Virus record (IMG/VR): IMGVR_UViG_3300032282_001898
Location: 1 to 40,978 of that record
Strand: one strand, 5' to 3'
Source of the DNA: a virus
DNA length: 40,978 nt
Position 1 is the stretch's first letter. Each line of letters starts with the position of its first letter. A program made the translations under genes and the position numbers. The notes under the pieces were generated by a model. The model made no database searches, had not been told where the DNA came from, and saw only the letters and a list, made by a program, of their open reading frames with translations. Positions 32,001 through 39,285 of this stretch are shown in pieces.

Positions 32001-33092
32001 TCCACCAGAAACAGTTCCCATAAGCATGGCGTCATCAACGTCAGTCATTAATGGTTTATCTAGTGCCCAGTTCTGCCACATTTGTTCTTGTACAGATTGT
32101 GGGAATTCTTCTAGTAAACCTTCTGAAATACCTGATCCAACAACTGATTTAATAAATCCTTGTTTCATTCCAGAAGCAACTGCAGCTTCAGTACCACCTC
32201 TGGCAATCATGGTATCGATATCTGCCAAGCCAAATGCCTCAGCAAATTTACCACCATAAACACTAAGGCCCCCAGTAAATATACCTGCAGTTAGTGCAGC
32301 TGCACCTTGGCCTAAAGTAGTTGTTTTATCTGGAGTCTGATATCTAATGCTTTCTTCAGTTTGACCAGCAGTAAGAGCTCCTTCACCTATCGCTCCACCA
32401 ATTACAGCAGATAATGCAGGAAATTTAGTTATGAGCGCTTTAGCTACACCACCTCCAGCAAACATTGCAGGAAGAGATTCGCCAATTGTAGTTACAGCAA
32501 TACTAGGATTTTTAACTACTGTTGCAGCTTTTTCACCTATACCTTTTGATTCTTGATATTTTTGTTGAGCTTCTTGTGTCTTTGTAGAATATTGAGTTCC
32601 TAAAAAATTTTGCAATTTTTGTAAATCTAATCCGTGCTCTTCAAGCCATTTACCTGGTCTTCCTCCAGTTGGGATGTCAACCAATCCAACTACAGCCTGT
32701 GGTATTCCAAGCATACCCTTAACAAACATAGTTGATGAATCATCTACAAATCTAGTAAATCCAGTTTCTGTTTTATGTAGATTTTTAATATCATTCTGAG
32801 ATATTGCTGCAGATGTTGGATCTTGTAATCTGTTTGCTAATACTGGAGCTTCTTTAACTATTTTGTCTGCATCAATAGATGATGCAGCAGCTTGCTGCTT
32901 AATATCATCCCTATACTCGCGTACCGCATCTGTGGGCACACTCATCATTCTAGATAGAGTCTGATCCTCTGCTGCCTGAGCAGGATTTACAGTTGCAGCA
33001 GAAGAATAGTTCTGTCTAATTAAAGCCGACTTTCTTCTTCCAGTTTCTAGAAATAACTGTACTTCTGGATCGTTTTCAAAATTATCGGCCAT
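23019..33092 (-). CDS. Giant multi-domain virion-associated (polyvalent-type) protein, 3357 aa
   Basis: The start is ATG 33092, overlapping the previous gene by 11 bases; an upstream start at 33149 lies wholly inside that gene. Seen in order (rough residues): Ala/Gly-rich hydrophobic segments (200-390); a TPYAVIHGN...DPERHSYFY module (710-820); a region with WYDGGRRMAEAWAERYG, LSPQNDW and IDTHAVAAAL (900-1215, DUF7178-like); VTEVQSDWGQEGRDVGF, IAFINGKQAAERF and GYYNNILP (1770-2010); a HETGH metallopeptidase-type site (about 2115-2119); long helices (2180-2700); a GKGIYFDSVGRHF-to-RLGPKWAG region (2770-3040, LPD38-like); and two hydrophobic spans (about 3215 and 3254). Such proteins are carried in podovirus heads and thought to enter the host with DNA. 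A role in ejection, host conflict and early takeover is inferred. Confidence 0.85.
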   Translation of the reverse strand: MADNFENDPEVQLFLETGRRKSALIRQNYSSAATVNPAQAAEDQTLSRMMSVPTDAVREYRDDIKQQAAASSIDADKIVKEAPVLANRLQDPTSAAISQNDIKNLHKTETGFTRFVDDSSTMFVKGMLGIPQAVVGLVDIPTGGRPGKWLEEHGLDLQKLQNFLGTQYSTKTQEAQQKYQESKGIGEKAATVVKNPSIAVTTIGESLPAMFAGGGVAKALITKFPALSAVIGGAIGEGALTAGQTEESIRYQTPDKTTTLGQGAAALTAGIFTGGLSVYGGKFAEAFGLADIDTMIARGGTEAAVASGMKQGFIKSVVGSGISEGLLEEFPQSVQEQMWQNWALDKPLMTDVDDAMLMGTVSGGVMGSAAGTLSYIGSRLESQSKGARRQAEFIQNITNAASESETKKLDPKGYEDHVQNITQDTNVETMYVESDQFVNVLNQMGVTREELGQMLPEVVSQLDNSTPGSDITFNTSAYMARIAGTDLGNALAPHIRIDSDLPSTAESVQVDAIKNKLLTEAATNLEEKRATDKAFYDSANAVETRFYDQLMSTGKYTSEEAKGQANLVKLFVAQNASKFKQMPEEFYNRYEYKIMTGSLQNRGGQFNQQEFVKRNVAQRNEQLKAAAVKLQNGEITREEYETLVNKVKPVLPYESIPTPATHEEMKGALKGTQVDKVGKIVNYENGTPVSSRLDINAYTNHNVWAPTIHDENNRTIAHESTVHLTGPITFGTSDTKGIKIAQGGPKTPYAVIHGNLLKTPTEDAFNLAQQYLNDPDWIQVGFDPERHSYFYNRKSLEPVIGGDEMLQIGPLVLVKNPKYGEKSNYLYQSLSTRIPTIKSIAPEYAIENILTIDFATTLSDLKTLEKNVNALRNLPNFPPSANTGNPTTDVNLFIDHVVENLLFLHDQMQPAQRKRAKQWYDGGRRMAEAWAERYGISEMQAAAAIAVLSPQNDWFQNVSSAERVADIIFGMRDFMWDADMDKTAETILSVGERNLQKLQSQKPKNEAEKEILAKKIEDQINKNSADRAVMDQVRNKRLGDIINLDPEVVARWVRVFDETHNIRDYNILTPEGGAAGVALTDAGVPAKNAWKTFGVMAKAISVLLDGRAENVFYQIGSEHKVRNFYNNIYDPKSKLGFATIDTHAVAAALMQPFAGGDEPVTRAFGGAGAASSGVTGLRGTYPIYLEAYRRAAAKRKILPREMQSITWEAVRGLFEGPQKQALKPQVKAIWEQWQSGAIATQADALSQIFALAGGITDPSWSKVKTNKNVGRTYKGLAQATIDQQKPKGKVADKAANIIFEVAPNPDDVVRSAKWDALSEEDKLNISLAEAREVIPKILKEFSTTGDFVMQIGGYEGKTNPSMTLQIDKQELAIPIAKALGFVLRQKGMVALMKDKVANSFENGLVSLKLPEGYGLQEISALYDKLWPLENNGKKLVVGFTVTDGVMNILHDPEETGVATVDLADLIAQTINDTSIEVIDGVAYSAFPSQEDYNYEQKVNQAGRPVAGVASPESRILNKFREQSTERVDREVQKATERAAAESIPESGPGTGILEQAPLFYSVLKETVSNSKVAKQSAQDWLNMLKGKVKQEEIEASDLVEFLGDRKGITKEEIVNYLDSNGVQILETLTTDDIELAVNNILEPYGIEAALEHGEWAFTDKTNDEFVDFMDLQLTPEDHQAIQSLKSSVFKNWSFGLPEYKELIMHLPVNKPQIIESDRFPGSYELVYDNGANVLDPITDTTMVYSTIEQAMQSDQYRNFGTSKELAYSHDHWVDMYNVLCHVRLETKANEDGSKTLVVTEVQSDWGQEGRDVGFRAPVDFAAEYALLRSRRYQLVKQYDEAVNDPVLAQDGEYLTKIHNQIVQVKHQINELDKKWLLRNPKANSAKAPVPHGPFVTDTQSWSALAVKRIMRYAADHGFQKIAFINGKQAAERFNLRQSVEYISYNSETHVVRAWNSGRFEVLYQKDVSKDDIPGIFGKEVAARLLATEPVLGKQYNLDGEQLEVGGEGMLGYYNNILPIVVKKLVGKFGTKPYLADIGLPLHPQKYNNHVSTETKMRHLNAGPQQQMIVDLTPEMMDELKKPQPLFQKTGGPRGGFDPATFTTLLTQEADSSTFFHETGHFFLAAYADMASDVNSPEEIKKDFQTVLDWFGIPNVETWNSMSLDDQRPYHEQFAYNYEIYISEGKAPSVGMQKLFDDFSRWIRRAYLSIKNELNEVYKKQFGKDLPILTGEVRQVMDRMIASEESISQAEVVRNMMPMFMTQEESGMDDDRWNEYQKLIADARETSIANLTKSSISQLKWVQNARSRYLKKLQAQVKETRKQVAAEVEKQIKDKPIYKAIRWIKNGEMTDPETGEEIKVLKGHKLNSDAIKEMYPETMLARPDLSKLRGMTSDEGLHPDVVAEMLGYSSGDQLIQELISTPTLKEAVQQGTDIRMASEYGNLLDHKQIEADVERALHNEARARFVAAELRFLNKATQPVRVMLQAAKLAAQQLLSNVRLSDINTRKFSVAESKAAAMVFTHLKKGESEKAIAAKQSQLLQHQLATESIDILDEVKKNVTYLRRVTNDNNRKKIGADAADQIDSILERFDLHDATKKDLKRQLDLKAWLEAQQNSGLELEIPEDIQNAALRTNYMNLTVNQFKDLVDSIKQIEAVGRNAQTLITNAKLIAYKQARDEMVQSIKDNAGNRKHTARTATTKMGEFIQDVRGFFSEHIKAAIIARIFDGGKDGGPVWEYLIRPANERANLETDMRAKATEDLTEILAPVLSLGNMGGKGIYFDSVGRHFNRESLLTIALNWGNESNRQRLLGGENWSPEQVIPLLQSLTKAEWFAVQQIWKYFETYRPLIAAKERRVYGKEPTWIDPAPFSIMTADGESINLDGGYYPVVFDPKASQAAGQFEAAEEAKRQMQSAFTSATTRRSFTKQRVKEVKGRPLMYSLTGLYRGINEVIHDLSWHEFLIDANKILRSGSLYDAIATTYGPEAHKQLREWVKDVAIGERPGMEFGDKAIGFVRQGVSAAGLGFNVLSAILNATGYASSIVRLGPKWAGKGISKTLGDLRGAVKMVNEKSSFMAARSKTQFRELNELRNKVRGESKTKKTIQLGTYFLMMQVQRVVDIPTWIGAYEKAVSEGNISVNEDGAIDESRAIALADQAVTDSQGSGLLKDLAKVERGGAWQKLFTVFYSYMNTQLNLAVSVGMTTKGKAKLTAQYLMLFMAPVILNYALKAALVPGGGGAGDDDEWDWGQIAKNLTSETLSYMMGMFIVLRELSFAFKTVLGAEGGNRDYQGPAGVRPFADVGAFAVQAHQGEFDSAFIRTGINVLGDFTGLPSAQINRTISGVEALAEGKTENPAALLTGYR

Positions 33093-34803
33093 AGGTATCC
33101 CAATAACGGAATTGAATGTCTCTTTCAGTTGGATTCGGATTGCCTTCAATAATTAAGGCTTGCTTAATCTTTTCACGCATATCCGAGGAAACTTGTGTCT
33201 TCAACATTGGAACTGTAGAAGTTGATGATGTTTCGATGCCAAATATGGTATTTCTAAATTTTACATTTTTAGTAAATAGTTCATTTAACTTTGATGACAG
33301 TTCTTCATTATTAAATGGCTTACCATTAACTTGTTGCTGTTCAAGAATATATCTCTGAGCATATTCAACAACAGTATTATAATTTTCTTTCTCATTAGTT
33401 GTTGAATTATCTCTCACACTAATACCAACTTGCGTAAGTTTGTTATTTAACAATGAAGCAAATTGTTTTGGAATATTTCCGGGGTCATTAATCTTTTTTC
33501 TTCCTTGCATTACTTGACCCATCATCCAATCTCGATCTTTCATGTCAAGCTTAGAGCTTAATTTATAAAGCTGTACGTCTGACATTTTCAATACATCCAT
33601 GTCACTATTATCGCCATAATGAGCATAAATATTGAACTTAACATTTTGGTCAGTAACACCAGGATTATTGAATATTGCACCTAGTGAGTCATTATGGCCA
33701 GTATTAGACAATGCTTGATAAGCAATAGGATTAGATTTTTTCCAATCTAAAACAGTCATACCAGGATTTTTGTATGCATCATCTTGTGCTTGACCAAGTA
33801 TTGATGCAATATTTTTATTTTGATTTTCATCTCTAACACTTTTGTCATGCTCTAAAGATTGTTTAACAGACTTATAAAATTCAGATACATTTTTTATACC
33901 AGCAATTGATTTTCCATTATCTACAGCATCATTTAATGCTTTTAGTTGAGCAGAATATCCACCAGGCAATTGAGAAAGCTGTCTATATATTTTTACTTCG
34001 TCTGTAGTTTTTGAATGACTTTCAACCAGATTTTTTACTTGGTCAATCATATCTGGCCGGCCTTTCATTATTTCTTCTTCGTGAGAATCTAAAAAGCTCT
34101 TGGCTCTAGCATTATTATCATCAGAAACAAATCTCTGAATAACCATAGCATCTGCTTCTGCCAGATTCTTGGCAACCAATTGTTGTGCCATTTCTTTGTC
34201 ATAGCCTTTCAATTGAGCATAACTTAATGATTCTGCAATAACAGTATTCCTTGCTTCATTATATGGGCCAGTAGGTTTGCCATCCTGGTCTTTAGCATCA
34301 AAATATGGAGCGTTCAAAACCATTGACCCGGCAGCTTTATCTTTTCTTAGCTGTGAAGACCCCTCATGCCATACTTGAGCCTGAGCCAAAGAATGACCTT
34401 TAATTTGATCGAACTGTGTAATTAATCTTCTCTTTGCCAATTCAGAGAACATTTGACGCTGAACTGGATTTTGTAATTTTTCACTAGATTTCTTAATTGC
34501 ATCTTCGGAATTTTTTAGTGCATATCCTTCTGCATTAACTGCAGTTTCTCCAACCTGCGATTGATAGTCTCTAGAGATTTGAGTAAGAGCATCCAATGCA
34601 TCTGCATCAGCAGATTTTACTGCTGCATCATCTACGTTATTTTGATAATGCATTAATCCCTGTGCAAAATCATTCATCCCCTTAGCAAAATCTTGTATTT
34701 GCTTTGGAGCATAATTTTCCATTGGCCTGACTTGTGGAGCTGTATATGCGCCTGGAGAAGTTACATTTTCCTCAACTTGCGGTGTCATTAATGGAACTTG
34801 CAT
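33082..34803 (-). CDS. Internal virion protein (T7 gp15-like position)
   Basis: This 573-residue protein is mostly helical and charged, without spans or signal. It starts MQVPLMTPQVEENVTSPGAY; the region ENYAPKQIQDFAKGMNDFAQ is followed by repeated Ala/Lys/Asp helices, and TDEVKIYRQLSQLPGG lies mid-way. It sits between the smaller internal virion protein and the giant protein, where T7-like phages place their ejected core proteins, so it is likely part of the channel across the cell envelope. AGGA precedes the ATG. The end overlaps the giant gene start. Assignment is by length, composition and order. Confidence 0.72.
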   Translation of the reverse strand: MQVPLMTPQVEENVTSPGAYTAPQVRPMENYAPKQIQDFAKGMNDFAQGLMHYQNNVDDAAVKSADADALDALTQISRDYQSQVGETAVNAEGYALKNSEDAIKKSSEKLQNPVQRQMFSELAKRRLITQFDQIKGHSLAQAQVWHEGSSQLRKDKAAGSMVLNAPYFDAKDQDGKPTGPYNEARNTVIAESLSYAQLKGYDKEMAQQLVAKNLAEADAMVIQRFVSDDNNARAKSFLDSHEEEIMKGRPDMIDQVKNLVESHSKTTDEVKIYRQLSQLPGGYSAQLKALNDAVDNGKSIAGIKNVSEFYKSVKQSLEHDKSVRDENQNKNIASILGQAQDDAYKNPGMTVLDWKKSNPIAYQALSNTGHNDSLGAIFNNPGVTDQNVKFNIYAHYGDNSDMDVLKMSDVQLYKLSSKLDMKDRDWMMGQVMQGRKKINDPGNIPKQFASLLNNKLTQVGISVRDNSTTNEKENYNTVVEYAQRYILEQQQVNGKPFNNEELSSKLNELFTKNVKFRNTIFGIETSSTSTVPMLKTQVSSDMREKIKQALIIEGNPNPTERDIQFRYWDTYGR

Positions 34804-34811
34804 TTTTTATC

Positions 34812-35474
34812 CTACTTTAAATAGCTCATATACGGGCCTGCGCCAGATAATAAATTTGCACCAACTGCCATTCCTGGAGATATAGATCTGGCACTAGCCA
34901 TGGCATTTTGAGCACTTACGCCAAGCAATGTAGATTCAGTTTGATAGTTTGTGCTTTGAGTTCTAGCTGCATATGCTGCTCTGACAGTATTTGATTCAAT
35001 AGTCAATTTATCAATTTCTGAAATGATATCTTGTGATGCTCTAATTTCCATATTAGATCCCACATTTAAAGCGCCTCCACGGGCAGCCATAGCAGCTCTG
35101 GTCGCTCCTTTTTGTTGGCCGGCTCTAAGGGTGTATTTTCCAATTTCCTTTTCCCCTGCCCTTAAAATGTCTTGAGCAGTGAGTTCAGCTCTATTTCTAT
35201 TCAGTTCAGCAATTGCTTGCTGGAACTTTAAAGTCATAGCCTGAGATTCATATTGCAATTGTGATGATCTTGCAGAATAGTAAGCTCCTATTGCGCTACT
35301 AATGATGCTAAATCCAAGCATCATGACGCCAGGAGTTAACCCAGAAGCAGGCCCTTCAGCGGCAGGAGGAGAACCGCTACCTGCGTCAACTGGCGGTTCA
35401 GCGGCAGGAAGATAACCTCTACCTACGTCAACTGGCGCTACAGTGCTTAGATCGTTGATCATGTATCCAGGCAT
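34812..35474 (-). CDS. Internal virion protein (T7 gp14-like)
   Basis: This 220-residue protein starts at ATG 35474 with GGAG seven bases ahead; a TTG at 35486 lies in that site and is rejected. A Pro/Ala/Gly-rich head (about 10-40) contains a near-duplicate VDVGRGYLPAAEPP / VDAGSGSPPAAEGP. A hydrophobic span follows (about 46-65, MMLGFSIISSAIGAYY), then a long helix with TLRAGQQKGATRAAMAARGGAL and IRASQDIISEIDKLTIESNTVRAAY, a string common in gp14-type ejection proteins. It would be the first ejected protein in the outer membrane. A hairpin lies in its leader. Confidence 0.8.
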   Translation of the reverse strand: MPGYMINDLSTVAPVDVGRGYLPAAEPPVDAGSGSPPAAEGPASGLTPGVMMLGFSIISSAIGAYYSARSSQLQYESQAMTLKFQQAIAELNRNRAELTAQDILRAGEKEIGKYTLRAGQQKGATRAAMAARGGALNVGSNMEIRASQDIISEIDKLTIESNTVRAAYAARTQSTNYQTESTLLGVSAQNAMASARSISPGMAVGANLLSGAGPYMSYLK

Positions 35475-35486
35475 TGATTTCTCCAA

Positions 35487-35512
35487 AAATACATTGAAAT
35501 TATAATGTATTT
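35487..35512. other. Nine-pair AT-rich inverted repeat in leader of internal virion gene
   Basis: AAATACATT (35487-35495) mirrors AATGTATTT (35504-35512) across eight bases, and GGAG of the next gene lies a few bases after it on the minus strand. It may modulate translation or stabilise the transcript; it lacks the GC stem of an intrinsic terminator. Confidence 0.45.
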
Positions 35513-35521
35513 AATAATTCC

Positions 35522-35530
35522 CATGGGCAC
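35522..35530 (-). promoter_or_regulatory. Junction motif copy 3 (GTGCCCATG on minus strand)
   Basis: This nine-base match to the motif at 7289 and 23006 begins at the stop codon of the nozzle gene and lies 56 bases before the internal virion gene ATG, the same spacing as at 23006. Role unknown. Confidence 0.3.
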
Positions 35531-38500
35531 TAGCCGCCTATGGTAACTTCTTCTGTTATGGCCAAAATTGTCAAAGGAAGAGGGTCAACTTGCCTTACAT
35601 ATATTTTCCCAGTTTCTTGCCAGGATGGATTCAAGACTAATTGCACTACTTCAGATTTTAACTCTGTTGGAGATCCATAGGCTTCAGTAGTTCGTAGCTT
35701 TGCCTCTACCAAATTATCTTCACTTGGGCCGACAAACATTGCTGATGATCTATAAATCCGCAACCAAGCCTTATTTATATTTTTGCTTCTTCCCTGGCCA
35801 AATCCGTCTGTATTTTGAATTACAAGAGGAAGTGTTTCTAGATTGGATTGATATGGCAATCCTATATGTACTTTTGCATATGGCCTTACTAGTGTAACAG
35901 TTCCATTTGAAACTACTTGTTGGCTTAATACAGCTCCATCTGCAAGTATAGAAACTGTTTTGCCATTTAAATGACTAAGACCACTCATGGTATCTCTTGC
36001 CCAAGCCCAATTAGCAGTCAATGCATTTCTCAAATCTTCAGCTAATGCAAGGTCGCTTAAAACATTTACAGTAGTTCCATTCACATATGACTGTATAGTC
36101 AATCTATATTTTGTTCCATTTGCACTAGTAAGAATTATTGCATCACCAACATCTGTAGAAGCAAATGTTCCAGATGCACTAGATATTAAAGTTAATGGAG
36201 TTGACGGTAAATATTCTGCTGGTGGAACTATTGGAGTAGTTGCATATGCACGCATTAATGTAGCAGTGTAATTTGTTCCATCAAATGACTTACCTGAATC
36301 TACAAAAAACTGATCTTCAATATCTGTATATGCTCTAGATTCAAGCCTTTCAACAAACCTTTTTGTTACGCCACCTATTGTTCTATTTACAATTACATAC
36401 AAACCATCTTCATTTCCTTCAGATATAGCTGCACAAGACTCAAATGAACCATCTGTTGTATGCTGATGCCAAGCTCCAATTTGCTCTTCTGGAACATAGG
36501 TAAACCCTAATAATTTTCCAGTAGATGATATAAACCAAATAATTGGTAATGGTGATTTTTGATAGCACATATCATTCAATTGATATCCATCAAATAAATG
36601 AATTGCTCTTAAAGATAAATCTCCAGTGATAAATCCATTAGCCTGCCATGAATAACCAAGCTCACGAGCATGGCCACCGCGAGATGCGCAATACACCATT
36701 GTATTATTAATTACAGCAGGCTGTACTGCATTAGATCCAACGTATGATTGCGGCCTAACTGAAATAGTTGATGGAGTTAAATAATCAGAACTTACTGAAC
36801 TTATTTTCCATTCTGCAGAACTTGTCAGCAAAACCAATTGGTTCAATGGAACAATATGCTGAACTGTACTTGCCTCTCTAGCTGCAATTTGGAATTTAAT
36901 TCTATCGTCATCTCTGGTTGGCAAAGAATAGCTCATATCTCCTTCTGTGCCAGATTTTGTAAACCATAATGTCTGAGGATTTGCTTTTGTTGCTGCAAAT
37001 ATTCTTCTTTGCTCAAAATAACTTACAGAATGAAATCCTACTTGGCCACCAAGAACTGGAGTACCAAATGCTGCTCCAGTACCACCATATGCATTAACTA
37101 CAGATACAACTGGGTTAACATATCCAGACCCAGATTTATCAACTCTAATACCAGTAATTACACCAGTGGAAGAAACATAAGGTGTCAATACTGCTCCACT
37201 GCCACCTCCTGAATCTGTTACTTGTAAAGTTACTTCACCAAGAGTAGGTGGAGTGTATATAACTCCAAATGTATCACTAGGAACAAAGTCTCCATGAGTT
37301 CCCCATACTATATGCAATGTTGGATTTGTATAATTTGAACCTCTAGTTGTAACATTTATTGATGAGATGCTTACTTTGTAATTACCAAAAAATAAAGTTG
37401 CAGACCAATTTACATATAATGTACATCCAGATCCTGTAGGATCTGTTAGGTATGCAGTTACTGGATGATATGTACTATCTAAAGCATTCCTGGTGTAAGT
37501 TGCAAATTGTCTTATTGAAGTTATTTCACCACCAACTGCAGTTAACCCATATCCAGTTCCACCATTAGTTATAGGAACGGAAGTAATACCAGTAGAATTA
37601 AATGTTGAATCATATGTTGGTGGTGTAATGCTTAAATCTGGTGCGATATTATCATCAACCAATGATAAGCTGTCTGTTCTTCCTAAGAATCCAAAAATAC
37701 CAGCTTGCTGTTTATATACATTATAATAAGTTGCTCCAGTTACAGCGCTCCAAGAAATTGTATTTTTTGCCCCACCAATATATATATTACAGTTAACTTG
37801 AGCAGTTGATGATTGCTCAGATTCGCTTACTTCATCTGCAGCAATAGCAGTTACACAATAACTTACATATTGATATGTATCAACATTAGTTACAGTATCT
37901 GATGGTGGCCTATAAAAAGTAACACTAACTGATGTAGGTGCAGATATCTTTTGATCAAACAATACAGTATTGAAATTCCATTTATAATCATCATAATGAA
38001 GCAATTCATATGTTGTATAGTCAGGATGCACAAATGTAATAACATCATTTGATTGAACATAGTGAACATCAAAAATGTCTTCTTCAATCCATGGAGACGG
38101 TATTTCTAAAATGGCATAGGTGCTACCATTTATATCTATAGTATCAAGAGAATACCAATAATCAGGATTTGTAGCAGGCGGTTTATTTAATGAAGATTTT
38201 CTAGCCCAAAATCTATTACCGCCATCACGAACAATGCGGCCAGCTTCATAAGTAGATGTATTTACCCAAATTGCTTGATATGCAAATGGAACAAGCAATG
38301 GAGATCCATTTTTATGAAATCGTGTATATTGATGGCCAATTTCTAAAACAAGAGTTTCTTCAGATGAAGAAGCAAAAGGTATTAGCCTGCATTTTCTAGT
38401 TGAGTATTTTGTTTCTGAAACATATTTAAAACCAGGTCTATTTTTTAGTGCGCCTTGTGGAGTGGTAATAAAGTTTTCCACAAGAGCAGCGCCAGCCTGA

Positions 38501-38586
38501 TAGTTTCCGCTATCAATTCTTCCGTACATTTCTGGAGATAATTCTCCACTTCCAAATGAACGTGTATAAACTCTAGTTGTAGGCAT
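35530..38586 (-). CDS. Tail nozzle / tubular-B-like tail protein, 1018 aa
   Basis: The N-terminus MPTTRVYTRSFGSGELSPEM, then GALVENFITTPQGALKNRPGFKYV with Ala for Gly at the start, and RLIPFASSSEETLVLEIGHQYTRF is characteristic of the large tail-tip protein in BPP-1-type and related podoviruses, the counterpart of T7 gp12 that closes the short tail. The rest is beta-rich, with Gly/Ser/Thr repeats of the kind TNGGTGYGLTAVGG, SGSGYVNPVVSVV and GGTGAAFG (about 340-510), resembling fibre-type repeats inserted into the nozzle. RPQSYVGSNAVQPAVINNTMVYC (near 620) and WQANGFITGDLS are also conserved-looking. Spacing to the adaptor gene is two bases. Confidence 0.85.
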   Translation of the reverse strand: MPTTRVYTRSFGSGELSPEMYGRIDSGNYQAGAALVENFITTPQGALKNRPGFKYVSETKYSTRKCRLIPFASSSEETLVLEIGHQYTRFHKNGSPLLVPFAYQAIWVNTSTYEAGRIVRDGGNRFWARKSSLNKPPATNPDYWYSLDTIDINGSTYAILEIPSPWIEEDIFDVHYVQSNDVITFVHPDYTTYELLHYDDYKWNFNTVLFDQKISAPTSVSVTFYRPPSDTVTNVDTYQYVSYCVTAIAADEVSESEQSSTAQVNCNIYIGGAKNTISWSAVTGATYYNVYKQQAGIFGFLGRTDSLSLVDDNIAPDLSITPPTYDSTFNSTGITSVPITNGGTGYGLTAVGGEITSIRQFATYTRNALDSTYHPVTAYLTDPTGSGCTLYVNWSATLFFGNYKVSISSINVTTRGSNYTNPTLHIVWGTHGDFVPSDTFGVIYTPPTLGEVTLQVTDSGGGSGAVLTPYVSSTGVITGIRVDKSGSGYVNPVVSVVNAYGGTGAAFGTPVLGGQVGFHSVSYFEQRRIFAATKANPQTLWFTKSGTEGDMSYSLPTRDDDRIKFQIAAREASTVQHIVPLNQLVLLTSSAEWKISSVSSDYLTPSTISVRPQSYVGSNAVQPAVINNTMVYCASRGGHARELGYSWQANGFITGDLSLRAIHLFDGYQLNDMCYQKSPLPIIWFISSTGKLLGFTYVPEEQIGAWHQHTTDGSFESCAAISEGNEDGLYVIVNRTIGGVTKRFVERLESRAYTDIEDQFFVDSGKSFDGTNYTATLMRAYATTPIVPPAEYLPSTPLTLISSASGTFASTDVGDAIILTSANGTKYRLTIQSYVNGTTVNVLSDLALAEDLRNALTANWAWARDTMSGLSHLNGKTVSILADGAVLSQQVVSNGTVTLVRPYAKVHIGLPYQSNLETLPLVIQNTDGFGQGRSKNINKAWLRIYRSSAMFVGPSEDNLVEAKLRTTEAYGSPTELKSEVVQLVLNPSWQETGKIYVRQVDPLPLTILAITEEVTIGG

Positions 38587-38588
38587 TA

Positions 38589-39269
38589 TTATCTACCTGC
38601 TGACCATGGAACAATATGGCTTATAACATTTTTGCCGTGGCCAGAATCGTCTTCTCTAGCCTTTGATACATATCCCATTGCAATTTTTAATTGTTCTGTA
38701 GATACCTTAATTCCAACATCTCCCTTAATTACTGGCCCGGCTAAATATGATGCAAGTAAATGACTTAGAGCAACAGTAAAATTAGGTGAGAATTTAGAAG
38801 TATCTGTGGTGTATTTAGTATATTTAATCATTGCATCAGCCTGATTTGTATACAGAACATCATTACCAACTGAGTCTATTTCTAAAGCATAAGCCTGTGG
38901 TGTGTACCCAGTTACTGCATTACCTGGTGATGAATTAATATTCCATAGGATATTATCCGCTGGGGAAAATGCCATCGAATAGTCACTTGTTGCGTCTGAT
39001 GGAAGTATTGAAATAATTGACATCAAATCGCTTGGTAATGAATAAGCATAATTCCATTGGCTGTATGGATTTTCCACTTGAACTAATAAAGCCCTTTTAG
39101 TGGCAAATGACCAGCAATGCATGGAAAGCAAAGAGTCTCTAGCAATTGGATAAAACTTAGCACAATGATCTGCTTGAGCGGATCCTTCTGGTGGGCTAAT
39201 GCTAGATACATCTGCCGTATCTCCAATGTGAGATAAAGCTAAATTACAAATATCTACGGCTGATGCCAT
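38589..39269 (-). CDS. Tail tubular-A-like adaptor protein
   Basis: This 226-residue protein begins MASAVDICNLALSHIGDTADVSSISPPEGS, continuing SAQADHCAKFYPIARDSLLSMHCWSFATKRALL. That is the T7 gp11-type adaptor pattern (CNLAL-x-IG, then CAxxYPxARDxLLxxHxWxFAxxRA). It connects portal to nozzle. The helical C-terminal half (KFSPNFTVALSHLLASYLAGPVI) is typical. GGAG precedes the ATG. An intrinsic terminator lies upstream (39286-39321), so it either needs its own promoter or is reached by read-through. Confidence 0.88.
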   Translation of the reverse strand: MASAVDICNLALSHIGDTADVSSISPPEGSAQADHCAKFYPIARDSLLSMHCWSFATKRALLVQVENPYSQWNYAYSLPSDLMSIISILPSDATSDYSMAFSPADNILWNINSSPGNAVTGYTPQAYALEIDSVGNDVLYTNQADAMIKYTKYTTDTSKFSPNFTVALSHLLASYLAGPVIKGDVGIKVSTEQLKIAMGYVSKAREDDSGHGKNVISHIVPWSAGR

Positions 39270-39285
39270 ATCTGTCTCCGACTAT

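Noticed and set aside
18942-38586. Diversity-generating retroelement (as in BPP-1)
   Set aside because: No reverse-transcriptase ORF was seen and no obvious template/variable repeat pair at the ends of the fibre genes.
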